A stretch of 64,000 nucleotides of DNA from Cryobacterium sp. PH31-AA6 (GTDB taxonomy: Bacteria > Actinomycetota > Actinomycetes > Actinomycetales > Microbacteriaceae): contig NZ_JASISS010000002.1 of the NCBI RefSeq assembly GCF_030063195.1, positions 248,001-312,000 of the forward strand, in the 5' to 3' direction. Below, piece by piece: positions 19,338 through 29,180 of this stretch. Position 1 is the stretch's first letter. Every line of letters starts with the position of its first letter. The notes beneath the pieces are model-generated. The model made no database searches. It was not told where the DNA came from and was given only the letters and a program-made list of their open reading frames with translations. The position numbers were made by a program, and so were the translations under genes.

Positions 19338-20941
19338 GCTTCCGCATCTCGGTCAGCGGCGCCGCCGCTGACGCCGTGCGCAGCACGGTACCCACCCTCG
19401 TGACCGATCTGGTCGCATCCGGCATCACCGCGCTCGACCCGGCCCTCTGGGGACCGGAGGCCGAGGACGAGGCAGGCAAACGCCTGGGCTGGACCGAGTC
19501 GGTCTCCGACTCCCGGCCGCTCGTCCCCGAGATCCTGGCGCTGCGCGACGAGTTGCGGGCCGCCGGAGTGGACCGAATCGCTCTCGCCGGCATGGGCGGC
19601 TCCTCGCTCGCGCCGGAGGTCATCACCCGCACCGCCGGCGTTCCGCTGACCGTGCTCGACTCGACCGACCCCGGCCAGGTCCTCGCCGCGTTGGGCGTCC
19701 ACCTCACCTCCACGGCACTGGTCGTCTCGTCGAAGTCGGGCTCCACCGCGGAAACCGACAGCCAGCGTCGCGTCTTCGAACGGGCGTTCCGTGAGGCCGG
19801 TATCGACCCAGCCGAGCGGATCATCGTCGTCACCGACCCGGGTTCCCCGCTCGACGCCGACGCACGCGCCGCCGGCTACCGCGTCTTCAACGCAGACCCC
19901 ACGGTCGGCGGTCGTTTCTCCGTGCTCACCGCCTTCGGCCTGGTGCCGTCCGGCCTCGCCGGTGTCGACATCGCCGGGTTGCTCGACGAAGCAGAGGCGA
20001 TCTCCGTCGCCCTGGCCGTCGACAGCCCCGAGAACCCGGGACTCATCCTCGGCGCTGCGATCGCCGCGACCAGCCCCCGCAGGGACAAGCTCGCGATCCT
20101 GTCCGACGGTACCCACATCGTTGGTTTCGCCGACTGGGCCGAGCAGCTCATCGCCGAGTCCACCGGCAAGCAGGGCACCGGCATTCTCCCGGTCGTTCTC
20201 GGCCTCGACGCCCCCGAGCTGTCGGAGAACCTTCCGGACGTTCAGGTCGTACGCCTCGTCGCCGACGCCGGCCTCGACGTTTTCTCGGACAACGACGGTG
20301 CCGACGAGATCCGCGTCAGCGGAACCCTCGGCGCGCAGTTCCTGGTCTGGGAATACGCCACCGTGATCGCGGGTCGGCTGCTCGGCATCAACCCGTTCGA
20401 CCAGCCCGATGTGGAGGCCGCCAAGATCGCCACCCGGGGTCTGCTCGACGCGCGCCCCGAGCCGGTGCCTGCGGCGTTCATCTCCGGCGGCATCGAGGTC
20501 AGGGGAACCGCCCATGTCATCGGGGCGGCCAGCGACCTGGCTTCGGCCATCGACGCGCTCCTCGAGGAACTCGGCCCGGACGGCTACGTCTCCGTGCAGG
20601 CCTACGTCAACCGACTCGCCCTGCCGCAGCTCGCGGAGATCCGCGACCTGCTTGCGGCGCTGTCCAAGCGACCGGTGACATTCGGTTGGGGACCTCGGTT
20701 CCTGCACTCGACCGGCCAGCTCCACAAGGGCGGTCCGGCATCGGGCGTCTTCCTGCAGATCCTGGCGACTCCCCCCGTCGACCTGGATATCCCGGATCGT
20801 CCCTTCACCTTCGGCGAGCTCATCCAGGCCCAGGCCAGCGGCGATGCGAGCGTTCTGGCCGACCACGGTCGCCCGGTGCTCACGCTGACGCTGACCGATC
20901 CGGGCGCGAACGTCGCGACCCTCTTCGCGGCCCTGCGCTAG
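19334..20941 (+). CDS. pgi: Glucose-6-phosphate isomerase
   Basis: A 535-residue isomerase with two SIS subdomains ([13 protein letters not shown] and [13 protein letters not shown], then [15 protein letters not shown]). It resembles the isomerase half of fused transaldolase-isomerase proteins more than the compact E. coli Pgi. It links glucose-6-phosphate, the substrate of the following zwf, with fructose-6-phosphate. The GTG start overlaps the tal stop. An 83-base gap with repeated GGGCCGGCCC palindromes separates it from zwf. Confidence 0.88.
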   Translation: MSFRISVSGAAADAVRSTVPTLVTDLVASGITALDPALWGPEAEDEAGKRLGWTESVSDSRPLVPEILALRDELRAAGVDRIALAGMGGSSLAPEVITRTAGVPLTVLDSTDPGQVLAALGVHLTSTALVVSSKSGSTAETDSQRRVFERAFREAGIDPAERIIVVTDPGSPLDADARAAGYRVFNADPTVGGRFSVLTAFGLVPSGLAGVDIAGLLDEAEAISVALAVDSPENPGLILGAAIAATSPRRDKLAILSDGTHIVGFADWAEQLIAESTGKQGTGILPVVLGLDAPELSENLPDVQVVRLVADAGLDVFSDNDGADEIRVSGTLGAQFLVWEYATVIAGRLLGINPFDQPDVEAAKIATRGLLDARPEPVPAAFISGGIEVRGTAHVIGAASDLASAIDALLEELGPDGYVSVQAYVNRLALPQLAEIRDLLAALSKRPVTFGWGPRFLHSTGQLHKGGPASGVFLQILATPPVDLDIPDRPFTFGELIQAQASGDASVLADHGRPVLTLTLTDPGANVATLFAALR

Positions 20942-20949
20942 CCACTCGC

Positions 20950-20974
20950 GGGCCGGCCCCATCCGGGCCGGCCC
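20950..20974. repeat. Two GGGCCGGCCC palindromes forming a hairpin between pgi and zwf
   Basis: Two copies of the self-complementary 10-mer GGGCCGGCCC, five bases apart, can pair with each other as a 10-bp stem. It lies inside an operon, so it could attenuate transcription or protect the upstream mRNA. Confidence 0.6.
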
Positions 20975-21024
20975 CACCCCGGCCGTCCGCGGCCACGCTG
21001 TCGTCCACACTCTGAAGGAGCTGC

Positions 21025-22566
21025 ATGTCCCCGGTGGAAATCACCCCGGAGTTCAATCCCCTGCGATCACCCTCCGACTACCGCCTGAATCGAATCGCGG
21101 GGCCGAGCAGCCTCGTCATTTTCGGCGTGACCGGTGACCTTTCCCGGAAAAAACTCATGCCGGCCGTCTACGACCTCGCGAATCGCGGCCTGCTGCCGCC
21201 CGGATTCGCGCTCGTCGGCTTCGCCCGGCGTGACTGGGACGACGAGGACTTCATGCAGGTCGTGCACGACTCCGTCAAGGAGTTCGCCCGCACGGAGTTC
21301 CATGAGGATGTCTGGGCGCAGTTGGCCGAGGGCATCCGCTTCGTCTCAGGGACCTTCGACGACGACAAGGCGTTCGAACGCCTCAAGGAGACGATCGCCC
21401 TCCTCGACAAGGAACGCGGAACCATGGGCAACCATGCGTTCTACCTGTCCATCCCGCCGAAGGCGTTCCCGCAGGTCACCGAACAACTGCGACGGTCGGG
21501 TCTGGCGGAACAGAAGGACGGGCAGTGGCGACGCGTCGTCATCGAGAAGCCGTTCGGCAGTGACCTGCAGACCGCGCGTGAGCTGAACAACGTCGTGGAA
21601 TCGGTCTTCCCTCCGGATTCCGTGTTCCGGATCGACCACTACCTCGGCAAGGAGACGGTCCAGAACATCCTGGCCCTGCGCTTCGCGAACCAGCTCTACG
21701 AACCCATCTGGAACGCCAACTACGTCGATCACGTTCAGATCACCATGGCTGAGGACATCGGCGTCGGCGGCCGGGCCGGGTACTACGACGGAATCGGTGC
21801 GGCCAGGGACGTCATCCAGAACCACCTTCTCCAGCTTCTGGCCCTGACCGCGATGGAGGAGCCCATCTCCTTCGACGCGGCCGACCTCCGCACCGAGAAG
21901 GAAAAGGTGTTGGCGTCGATTCGCCTTCCCGACGACCTCGCCACCGGAACCGCAAGGGGCCAGTACGCCGGCGGCTGGCAGGGCGGGGAAAAGGTCCTCG
22001 GCTTCCTCGAGGAGGACGGCATGGACGCCGAGTCCGTCACGGAGACGTACGCGGCACTCCGCCTCACGATCGACACCCGTCGCTGGTCAGGGGTTCCGTT
22101 CTACCTCCGGGCCGGCAAACGCCTCGGACGTCGCGTCACCGAGATCGCAGTCGTGTTCAAACGTGCGCCCCAGCATCTGTTCGCCAAGGGCAACACCGCT
22201 GCCCTCGGCGAGAACGCTCTCGTGATCCGGGTGCAGCCCGACGAGGGCGTCACGATCCGCTTCGGCTCAAAGGTGCCCGGTGTCGGCATGCAGGTACGCG
22301 ACGTCACCATGGACTTCGGCTACGGCCACGCGTTCACCGAGGCGAGTCCCGAGGCCTACGAGCGCCTCATCCTGGACGTGCTTCTCGGCGACCCGCCGCT
22401 CTTCCCCCGCCATGAAGAGGTGGAACTGTCCTGGAAGATCCTCGATCCGATCGAGGAGTTCTGGGCCGAACAGGGACAACCGGAGCAGTACCGTCCGGGC
22501 ACCTGGGGTCCCTCATCAGCCGATGACCTGCTGTCTCGCGACGGCCGACACTGGAGACGCCCATGA
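21025..22566 (+). CDS. zwf: Glucose-6-phosphate 1-dehydrogenase
   Basis: A 513-residue NADP enzyme of the oxidative pentose phosphate branch. The coenzyme fold is FGVTGDLSRKKLMPAVYDLAN, and the active-site RIDHYLGKETVQNILALRFAN contains the catalytic His and substrate-binding Lys. AAGGAGCTGC precedes the ATG. The stop overlaps the opcA ATG (ATGA), as is usual for this pair. Confidence 0.96.
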   Translation: MSPVEITPEFNPLRSPSDYRLNRIAGPSSLVIFGVTGDLSRKKLMPAVYDLANRGLLPPGFALVGFARRDWDDEDFMQVVHDSVKEFARTEFHEDVWAQLAEGIRFVSGTFDDDKAFERLKETIALLDKERGTMGNHAFYLSIPPKAFPQVTEQLRRSGLAEQKDGQWRRVVIEKPFGSDLQTARELNNVVESVFPPDSVFRIDHYLGKETVQNILALRFANQLYEPIWNANYVDHVQITMAEDIGVGGRAGYYDGIGAARDVIQNHLLQLLALTAMEEPISFDAADLRTEKEKVLASIRLPDDLATGTARGQYAGGWQGGEKVLGFLEEDGMDAESVTETYAALRLTIDTRRWSGVPFYLRAGKRLGRRVTEIAVVFKRAPQHLFAKGNTAALGENALVIRVQPDEGVTIRFGSKVPGVGMQVRDVTMDFGYGHAFTEASPEAYERLILDVLLGDPPLFPRHEEVELSWKILDPIEEFWAEQGQPEQYRPGTWGPSSADDLLSRDGRHWRRP

Positions 22567-23531
22567 TCGTCGATCTTCCCGATACCACCACCTCCAAGAT
22601 TTCCAAGGCCCTGGTCCGGATTCGCGAGGAAGGCGGTGCGGTCGCTCTCGGCCGGGTCCTCACGCTGATCATCGCGGCGACGATGGGGCACGAGGAAGAG
22701 GCCATCGAAGCCGCGAACGATGCGTCTCGCGAACACCCGATGCGCGTCATCGTCCTGTCCACCCAGGCACTCGACGCCGCGGGTCTGGCTACGACGCCGA
22801 GGATCGACGCGGAGATCCGGGTCGGCGGCGATGCCGGAGCGAGCGAGGTCATCGTGCTCCGCGCCTACGGAGAGGCCGCCAGCGACCCGGAGAGCCTGGT
22901 CACGGGCCTCCTGCTCCCGGACGCGCCCGTCGTGGCCTGGTGGCCCGACGTGGCCCCTCCGGTGCCCGCAGAATCTCCCCTGGGCCGCATCGCCTACCGC
23001 CGCATCACGGATGCGTCCGCGCAGCCCGACCCCCAGGCCGCGCTGCATCATCTCTGCACCTCGTACCGCCCCGGCGACACGGACTTCGCCTGGACCCGGC
23101 TGACTCTCTGGCGCGCCCAGCTCGCTGCGGTCCTCGACCAACCCCCGTACCTGCCCGTGACGGCCGTCGAGGTGTCCGGTGCCGCAGACTCCCCGTCGAC
23201 GGCTCTCCTGGCCGCCTGGCTCCAATTGCAGTTGCAGGTTCCGGTCAGTTACGAGTTCACCACCGGGCCCATGTCGAGCGGCATCCGTGCCGTGCACCTC
23301 ACCAGAGCCGCCGGGGTCATCTCGCTCGAACGCGAGGTTCCCGGCATCGCCAGGCTCACCCAGCCGGGTCAGCCCGTCCAGGATCTCACCCTGAAGAGGC
23401 GGAGCCTGCGCGACTGCCTGAGTGACGAGCTGCGCCGCCTTGACCCGGATGAGTTGTATGGTGAGGTCATCACGCGCGGCCTCCCGCACCTTGACGATGT
23501 GGTCGCAGATCAAACCGAAGGACGACCGTGA
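22563..23531 (+). CDS. opcA: Glucose-6-phosphate dehydrogenase assembly/activator protein OpcA
   Basis: A 322-residue protein of the OpcA family, which activates or assembles Zwf in cyanobacteria and actinobacteria. It has TTTSKISKALVRIREEGGAVALGRVLTLI at the N-terminus, WWPDVAPPVPAESPLGRIAYRRITDA in the middle, and LRDCLSDELRRLDPDELYGEVI near the C-terminus. Four-base overlaps with zwf and with pgl indicate coupled translation. Confidence 0.93.
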   Translation: MIVDLPDTTTSKISKALVRIREEGGAVALGRVLTLIIAATMGHEEEAIEAANDASREHPMRVIVLSTQALDAAGLATTPRIDAEIRVGGDAGASEVIVLRAYGEAASDPESLVTGLLLPDAPVVAWWPDVAPPVPAESPLGRIAYRRITDASAQPDPQAALHHLCTSYRPGDTDFAWTRLTLWRAQLAAVLDQPPYLPVTAVEVSGAADSPSTALLAAWLQLQLQVPVSYEFTTGPMSSGIRAVHLTRAAGVISLEREVPGIARLTQPGQPVQDLTLKRRSLRDCLSDELRRLDPDELYGEVITRGLPHLDDVVADQTEGRP

Positions 23532-24298
23532 CTAACGAACGACGCGTACTCGTACACCCCGACCGGGCAGCCCTGGCGGCGTCCGTGGCGGCTCGATTCA
23601 TCACAACGACCGTGGACATCCTGCACGAGCAGGGCGACATCAATGTTGTCCTCGCGGGCGGCACCGTCGCCAACGAGGTGCTTGAAGCCATCAACGCCTC
23701 CGCGGCCAGAGACACCATTGACTGGGACCTGGTCACGTTCTGGTGGGGTGACGAACGGTGGCTGCCCAAGAACGACCCGGAGCGAAATGAACTCCAGGCG
23801 CGCGCGGCGCTTCTCTCCCACATCGCCGTCCCCGAAGGGAACATCCACCCGTTCGCGGCCTCGGACGAAGGCACAGACCTGGACAGCGCCGCTGCCGACT
23901 ACGCTGCGCAACTCGAGGCCGCGTCGATCGAGGGCACCAACCTGCCGCGGTTCGACATCACCTTCCTCGGCGTCGGACCCGACGGTCATGTCGCCTCACT
24001 GTTCCCGCACCAGCCCGGCATCCGTGAATCGGGTGCCAGCGTTCTCGCCGTGCGGGACTCCCCCAAGGCTCCGGCGGAGCGACTCAGCCTGAGCCGCCCG
24101 GCGATCAATTCTTCCCGGTGCGTCTGGATGGTCCTCGCGGGGCCGGACAAGGCCTCGGCCCTGGGCCTGGCCCTGGCCGGCGCGAGCCGCGACGAGGTGC
24201 CCGTCGCCGGCATCAAGGGCCGTCGGTACACGAATTTCTTCGTCGATCGGGAAGCCGCCGCTGAGGTTCCGGAGAACCTGACCGCGTCCACGTTCTAA
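23528..24298 (+). CDS. pgl: 6-phosphogluconolactonase
   Basis: A 256-residue DevB-type lactonase that hydrolyses the product of Zwf. It has VVLAGGTVANEVLEAI, VTFWWGDERWLPKNDPERN and FLGVGPDGHVASLFPHQP, the usual substrate-site segments. It is last gene of the operon and is followed directly by a very long perfect terminator hairpin. No gnd gene is present in the window. Confidence 0.94.
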   Translation: MTNERRVLVHPDRAALAASVAARFITTTVDILHEQGDINVVLAGGTVANEVLEAINASAARDTIDWDLVTFWWGDERWLPKNDPERNELQARAALLSHIAVPEGNIHPFAASDEGTDLDSAAADYAAQLEAASIEGTNLPRFDITFLGVGPDGHVASLFPHQPGIRESGASVLAVRDSPKAPAERLSLSRPAINSSRCVWMVLAGPDKASALGLALAGASRDEVPVAGIKGRRYTNFFVDREAAAEVPENLTASTF

Positions 24299-24323
24299 TC
24301 AACACCCCGACGACGCTCGGGTG

Positions 24324-24368
24324 CAGACAAGAGCGGGCCCCGATTGGATCGGGGCCCGCTCTTGTCTG
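24324..24368. terminator. 21-bp perfect hairpin between pgl and rbpA
   Basis: The left arm begins CAGACAAGAGCGGGC and the right arm ends GCCCGCTCTTGTCTG, with a three-base loop TGG. The stem is perfect over 21 bp and lies between convergent genes, so it can stop transcription from both sides. Confidence 0.85.
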
Positions 24369-24440
24369 TCCGCTTTAGCGAAACCGGGCCGAAGCCGTCC
24401 GCGGTGTCGGCTCGGCTGCGGCGCTGGCCAGGCGGCAGCC

Positions 24441-24809
24441 CTAGTTGGTCGCGGAAAGCTTTCCGCGGCGCACCCGCAGCTGCTGCAGGGCCTCCTCAAG
24501 CAGAGACTCCGCTTCTTCCTCGGTCCGGCGCTCCTTCACGTAGGCGAGGTGCGTCTTGTACGGCTCGAGCTTGACCACCGACGGCGGGTTCTCTTTGTCA
24601 CGTCCGGCGGGGAGGCCGGAGGACGGGCAGTCGATGGTCTCCGGGATCTCATCGTCGGGCAGGTTCGCCGCGAAATAGCGGACGGTCTCATTGCCGAGCG
24701 CGTCCCAGTAGGACACCTTGATCCGGTCCGCGTGGAAACCGCGGTCCTGCTCGCCCATCGGGCCAGCTCCTACACGGGAGCCACGAATTGCGCTGCCACC
24801 AGATGCCAT
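24441..24809 (-). CDS. rbpA: RNA polymerase-binding protein RbpA
   Basis: A 122-residue actinobacterial transcription factor that binds the sigma subunit and promoter DNA. It has the N-terminal SAIRGSRVGAGP, the core YWDALGNETVRYFAANLPDDEIPETIDCPSSGLPAG, and a sigma-interaction C-terminus (THLAYVKERRTEEEAESLLEEAL). GGAGGAAC lies just upstream of the ATG. It lies downstream of secG with its own 129-base leader; a GGGAAT-N17-GTC promoter-like sequence overlaps the end of secG. Confidence 0.94.
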   Translation of the reverse strand: MASGGSAIRGSRVGAGPMGEQDRGFHADRIKVSYWDALGNETVRYFAANLPDDEIPETIDCPSSGLPAGRDKENPPSVVKLEPYKTHLAYVKERRTEEEAESLLEEALQQLRVRRGKLSATN

Positions 24810-24938
24810 TTTGTTCCTCCGCTAGAAAGGGGCGTTGAAGCTGTTTGGCCACGTCAGCCAATGTTGAATTGAACGGTCATGCCGTTTTGTGCTGCCGCCT
24901 CGTGGATCCGCATACTGCCGCCGACCCGGCGAGGGGGG

Positions 24939-25190
24939 TCAGATTCCCGCGTTGAACTTTGTGATCAGGCCGAGGACGACGATGCACGAGATCCAGAGCA
25001 GTCCCAGAATGACGGTGATGCGGTTGAGATTTCGTTCGGCCAACCCTGAGGCGCCGAGGTTCGAAGTCACACCGCCGCCGAACATGTCGGACAGACCGCC
25101 GCCACGCCCCTTGTGCAGCAAAATGAGCATGGTGAGCAGGAGGCTCGTAATGCCGAGCAACACCTGCAGCACTACCTGGAGAATTCCCAC
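24939..25190 (-). CDS. secG: Preprotein translocase subunit SecG
   Basis: An 83-residue protein with two membrane helices (about residues 2-22 and 55-76) joined by HKGRGGGLSDMFGGGVTSNLGASGLAERNLNRIT, the conserved SecG loop. It assists SecYEG protein export. GTG at 25190 has AAAGG upstream at about 7 bases. A longer frame to 25259 would put a charged stretch in front of helix 1 and was rejected. It follows tpiA, as in many actinobacteria. Confidence 0.92.
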   Translation of the reverse strand: MGILQVVLQVLLGITSLLLTMLILLHKGRGGGLSDMFGGGVTSNLGASGLAERNLNRITVILGLLWISCIVVLGLITKFNAGI

Positions 25191-25209
25191 GCGAAACCTT
25201 TCACAGTGC

Positions 25210-25229
25210 GGTGGGGCACTTGCCCCACC
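25210..25229. repeat. 9-bp hairpin in the secG 5' region
   Basis: GGTGGGGCA and TGCCCCACC arms with a two-base loop, 20 bases before the secG GTG and downstream of its likely promoter. It could be an attenuator or a processing site. Confidence 0.5.
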
Positions 25230-25242
25230 AAGATCAGTGATA

Positions 25243-25248
25243 ATCATA
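25243..25248 (-). promoter_or_regulatory. Candidate -10 for secG
   Basis: TATGAT on the minus strand lies between the tpiA terminator and the secG start. No recognisable -35. Confidence 0.4.
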
Positions 25249-25263
25249 GCCTGACTCACGTCA

Positions 25264-25302
25264 CAGCCCGTCGTCCCCCTGATTCGGGGGGACGACGGGC
25301 TG
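25264..25302. terminator. Terminator hairpin after tpiA
   Basis: A 16-bp perfect stem (CAGCCCGTCGTCCCCC paired with GGGGGACGACGGGCTG) and a seven-base loop, located between the tpiA stop and the secG promoter. Confidence 0.75.
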
Positions 25303-25310
25303 CCTCAAAC

Positions 25311-25340
25311 GATGCTGGCTGAGTTGATGCTGGCTGAGTT
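25311..25340. repeat. 15-bp tandem duplication at the tpiA 3' end
   Basis: Two exact head-to-tail copies of GATGCTGGCTGAGTT. The second ends within the tpiA stop codon (TAA read on the minus strand). Confidence 0.95.
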
Positions 25341-26139
25341 ACAGGCCAACGTGCTTCTGGAACCGCACGATGCTGGAGAACTCGTCGATGTCGAGACTTG
25401 CTCCACCGACGAGGGCACCATCAACATTGGGTTCGCGCATGAAGCCGGCGATGTTGACGCCCTTCACGGAACCGCCGTAGAGGATGCGGGTCTTGGCGGC
25501 CACATCTTCCCCGAGGGTCTCCTTGAGCACGTTGCGCAGCTGTGCCGCAACCTGCTCGGCCTGCTCCGGGGTGGCAGCCTGGCCGGATCCGATCGCCCAG
25601 ACGGGCTCGTACGCCACAACGATGTCCGCAGCGTTGGAGACGCCGGACAGGGCCGTCTTCAGCTGTGCGACCGGCACGGCGCTGGGGCCGTGCAGTTCCA
25701 GGTCTGCGGCGGTTTCGCCGACGCAGATGATCGGAACGAGGTTGTGCTTGATCGCGGCCTTGACCTTCGCCGCGACCTGCTCGTCGTCCTCCCCGTGCAG
25801 CGTGCGCCGCTCGGAGTGTCCGATCAGCACGTACTGGCATTCCAGCTGGGACAGGAACGCACCCGAGATCTCTCCGGTGTACGCGCCCGAGTCCTGCGCC
25901 GAAACGTCCTGCGCGCCATAGGCGAGCGGGAGCTTGTCGGCCGAGACGAGCGTCTGCACGGAGCGGAGATCGGTGAAGGGCGGGAAGACGGCAACCTCGA
26001 CGGACGAGAAGTCATGCTTCGCGTCCTTGAGGTTCCACGCCAGCTTCTGGACGAATGCGATGGCCTGGAGGTGGTCCAGGTTCATCTTCCAGTTGCCCGC
26101 GATCAGCGGTGTCCGCCGTGCGTTGTCGTTTGCTACCAT
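25339..26139 (-). CDS. tpiA: Triose-phosphate isomerase
   Basis: A 266-residue TIM barrel. It has the active-site lysine in AGNWKMN, the catalytic histidine in VLIGHSERR, the glutamate in VAYEPVWAIGSGQ and the phosphate loop ILYGGSVKG. It interconverts dihydroxyacetone phosphate and glyceraldehyde-3-phosphate. The start overlaps the pgk stop by seven bases, so translation is coupled. Confidence 0.96.
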   Translation of the reverse strand: MVANDNARRTPLIAGNWKMNLDHLQAIAFVQKLAWNLKDAKHDFSSVEVAVFPPFTDLRSVQTLVSADKLPLAYGAQDVSAQDSGAYTGEISGAFLSQLECQYVLIGHSERRTLHGEDDEQVAAKVKAAIKHNLVPIICVGETAADLELHGPSAVPVAQLKTALSGVSNAADIVVAYEPVWAIGSGQAATPEQAEQVAAQLRNVLKETLGEDVAAKTRILYGGSVKGVNIAGFMREPNVDGALVGGASLDIDEFSSIVRFQKHVGL

Positions 26140-27344
26140 CCGAGGACCTCCAGTCCTGGCAGGCGCTTGCCCTCGAGGAACTCGAGGCTGGCGCCACCGC
26201 CGGTTGAAATGTGACCGAACTGGTCATCTGTGAAACCAAGGATGCGCACGGCGGCGGCAGAGTCGCCACCACCGACAACGCTCAGGCCGTCGACCTCGGT
26301 CAGTGCGCCGGCAACCGTCCGGGTGCCTTCCGCGAACGGAGCCAGCTCGAACACGCCCATCGGGCCGTTCCAGAAGACCGTCTTGGAAGACCGGATGACT
26401 TCCGCGAACGCCGCTGCCGACTCAGGGCCGATGTCCAGGCCGAGACCGGAGGCGCCGAACGGGGTGTCTTCGATGGCGTCAGCCGGGGTGATCGCGAGGT
26501 CCGCGTCCGCCCCGAACTTCGATGCCACGACGACATCCGTCGGCAGCACGATCTTGACGCCGAGGCGCTCTGCTTCGACGAGGTAGCCGCGCACGGTGTC
26601 GATCTGGTCGGCCTCGAGCAGGCTGGCGCCCACCTTGTGGCCCTGGGCGGCGAGGAACGTGTACGTCATTCCTCCGCCGATCAACAGCGAGTTGACTCGC
26701 GGCAGCAGGTGACCGATGACGCCGAGCTTGTCCGACACCTTTGAGCCGCCGAGGACGACCGTGTACGGCGCCTCCGGCTTTTCGGTGAGGCGATCGAGGA
26801 CATCGAGCTCAGCGGCGATCAGCAGGCCGGCCGCGCTTGGCAGGATCGCTGCCAGGTCGTACACGCTGGCCTGCTTGCGGTGGACGACACCGAAGCCGTC
26901 CGAGACGAGGACATCGCCCAGGGCGGCGAGTTCGTTGGCGAAGGCCACGCGTTCCTCGTCGACCTTGCTGGTCTCCCCCGGGTTGAACCGGAGGTTTTCC
27001 AGCACGACGACGCCGCCGTCGGCCAGGGCCGCAACGGCAGCCGTCGCGGACTCGCCGACGGTGTCGGTTGCGAACGCGACGTCACTGCCCAGCAGTTCGG
27101 CCAGGCGTGCGGCGACCGGAGCCAGGCTGTACCTGTCTTCGGGCGCACCCTTGGGCCGACCGAGGTGCGAGACGATGACGACTCTGGCGCCCTGAACGAG
27201 CAGCGCCTTGATGGTGGGCAGCGACGCGCGAACGCGGCCATCGTCCGTGATCTCTCCGTCTTTCAACGGAACATTCAGATCGCAACGGACGATGACGCGC
27301 TTGCCGTTCAGCTGCCCCAGTGATTCGATTGTTCGAAGTGTCAC
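26133..27344 (-). CDS. pgk: Phosphoglycerate kinase
   Basis: A 403-residue two-domain kinase. The N-terminal domain has KRVIVRCDLNVPLKDG and VVIVSHLGRPKGAPE; the C-terminal nucleotide site has GGSKVSDKLGVI and VGGGDSAAAVRILG. It lies between gap and tpiA, which together encode the lower-glycolysis triose steps. Confidence 0.96.
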   Translation of the reverse strand: MTLRTIESLGQLNGKRVIVRCDLNVPLKDGEITDDGRVRASLPTIKALLVQGARVVIVSHLGRPKGAPEDRYSLAPVAARLAELLGSDVAFATDTVGESATAAVAALADGGVVVLENLRFNPGETSKVDEERVAFANELAALGDVLVSDGFGVVHRKQASVYDLAAILPSAAGLLIAAELDVLDRLTEKPEAPYTVVLGGSKVSDKLGVIGHLLPRVNSLLIGGGMTYTFLAAQGHKVGASLLEADQIDTVRGYLVEAERLGVKIVLPTDVVVASKFGADADLAITPADAIEDTPFGASGLGLDIGPESAAAFAEVIRSSKTVFWNGPMGVFELAPFAEGTRTVAGALTEVDGLSVVGGGDSAAAVRILGFTDDQFGHISTGGGASLEFLEGKRLPGLEVLGW

Positions 27345-27356
27345 CGTGGGCCTCGG

Positions 27357-28370
<1,014 letters not shown>

Positions 28371-28421
28371 CTAATCTTGTGCGCCGAAGCGCGTTTCTTG
28401 TGGGTGAACTGGACGGGATGC

Positions 28422-28442
28422 CGGCCCCCGGTGCGGGGGCCG
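28422..28442. terminator. Terminator hairpin after sodA
   Basis: An 8-bp stem CGGCCCCC / GGGGGCCG with loop GGTGC, immediately downstream of the sodA stop and before gap. Confidence 0.65.
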
Positions 28443-28448
28443 ATCCTG

Positions 28449-29075
28449 CTATGAGAGCAGGAGCAACCCGGTGGTCTTTTCGCGTGCGATGGTGAAGCGC
28501 TCCTGGACGTTCGCCCAGTTGACGATGTTCCAGAAGGCCTTCACATAGTCGGCACGCACGTTGCGGTAGTCGAGGTAGTAGGCGTGCTCCCAGACATCGA
28601 GCATCAGCACGGGAATGGTGCCTGCGGCGAAGTTCGCCTGCTGGTCGAAGAACTGCTGGATGATCAGGCGCTGGCCGATCGAATCCCAGGCCAGGACAGC
28701 CCAGCCCGAACCCTGCACGCCCAGCGCGGTGGCCGCGAAGTGGGCCTGGAACTTGTCGAATGAGCCGAAGTTGTCGTCGATGGCGCTGGCCAGGTCGCCG
28801 GTGGGCTTGTCGCCGCCGTCCGGGGAAAGGTTGGTCCAGAAGATCGAGTGGTTGACGTGACCGCCCAGGTTGAACGCGAGGTCCTTCTCAAGCTTGTTGA
28901 CGTAGGTCAACGTTCCGGAGTCACGGGCCTCGGCCAGCTGTGCGAGGGCGGTGTTGGCCCCGGTCACGTAGGCCTGGTGGTGCTTGCTGTGGTGGAGTTC
29001 CATGATCGTGCCGCTGATGCTCGGCGCGAGCGCGGAGTAGTCATAGGCCAGGGCCGGGAGTGTGTATTCAGCCAT
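28449..29075 (-). CDS. sodA: Superoxide dismutase, Mn/Fe family
   Basis: A 208-residue SOD. The metal ligands are in [13 protein letters not shown] (His), [10 protein letters not shown] (His) and [13 protein letters not shown] (Asp and His). It converts superoxide to peroxide and oxygen. GGHVNHS and the following residues favour the Mn-binding type, but Mn or Fe cannot be fixed by sight. GAGGAGA lies upstream of the ATG. It sits between whiA and gap, where this conserved actinobacterial neighbourhood normally has no SOD. Confidence 0.94.
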   Translation of the reverse strand: MAEYTLPALAYDYSALAPSISGTIMELHHSKHHQAYVTGANTALAQLAEARDSGTLTYVNKLEKDLAFNLGGHVNHSIFWTNLSPDGGDKPTGDLASAIDDNFGSFDKFQAHFAATALGVQGSGWAVLAWDSIGQRLIIQQFFDQQANFAAGTIPVLMLDVWEHAYYLDYRNVRADYVKAFWNIVNWANVQERFTIAREKTTGLLLLS

Positions 29076-29139
29076 TGTGTATCTCCTCTGTAGTTGTCGG
29101 CGCGAAATGCTCCGCCACCAGTTTGTGAGCGACCTATCC

Positions 29140-29145
29140 AGTCTA
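29140..29145 (-). promoter_or_regulatory. Candidate -10 for sodA
   Basis: TAGACT on the minus strand gives a leader of nearly 60 bases carrying a GAGGAGA ribosome binding site. No strong -35. Confidence 0.4.
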
Positions 29146-29180
29146 CTCAGGTCGCGCTTGCCGCGTGACGAGCGGCGGGA

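Noticed and set aside
19208-21010. Open frame of 600 codons on the minus strand
   Set aside because: Antisense to tal and pgi; no motif, and its start is inside pgi's far end without a ribosome binding site.
29076-29180. IdeR/DtxR-type iron box before sodA
   Set aside because: No TTAGG-type dyad was found in the gap; only a TAGACT -10 and a ribosome binding site are supported.
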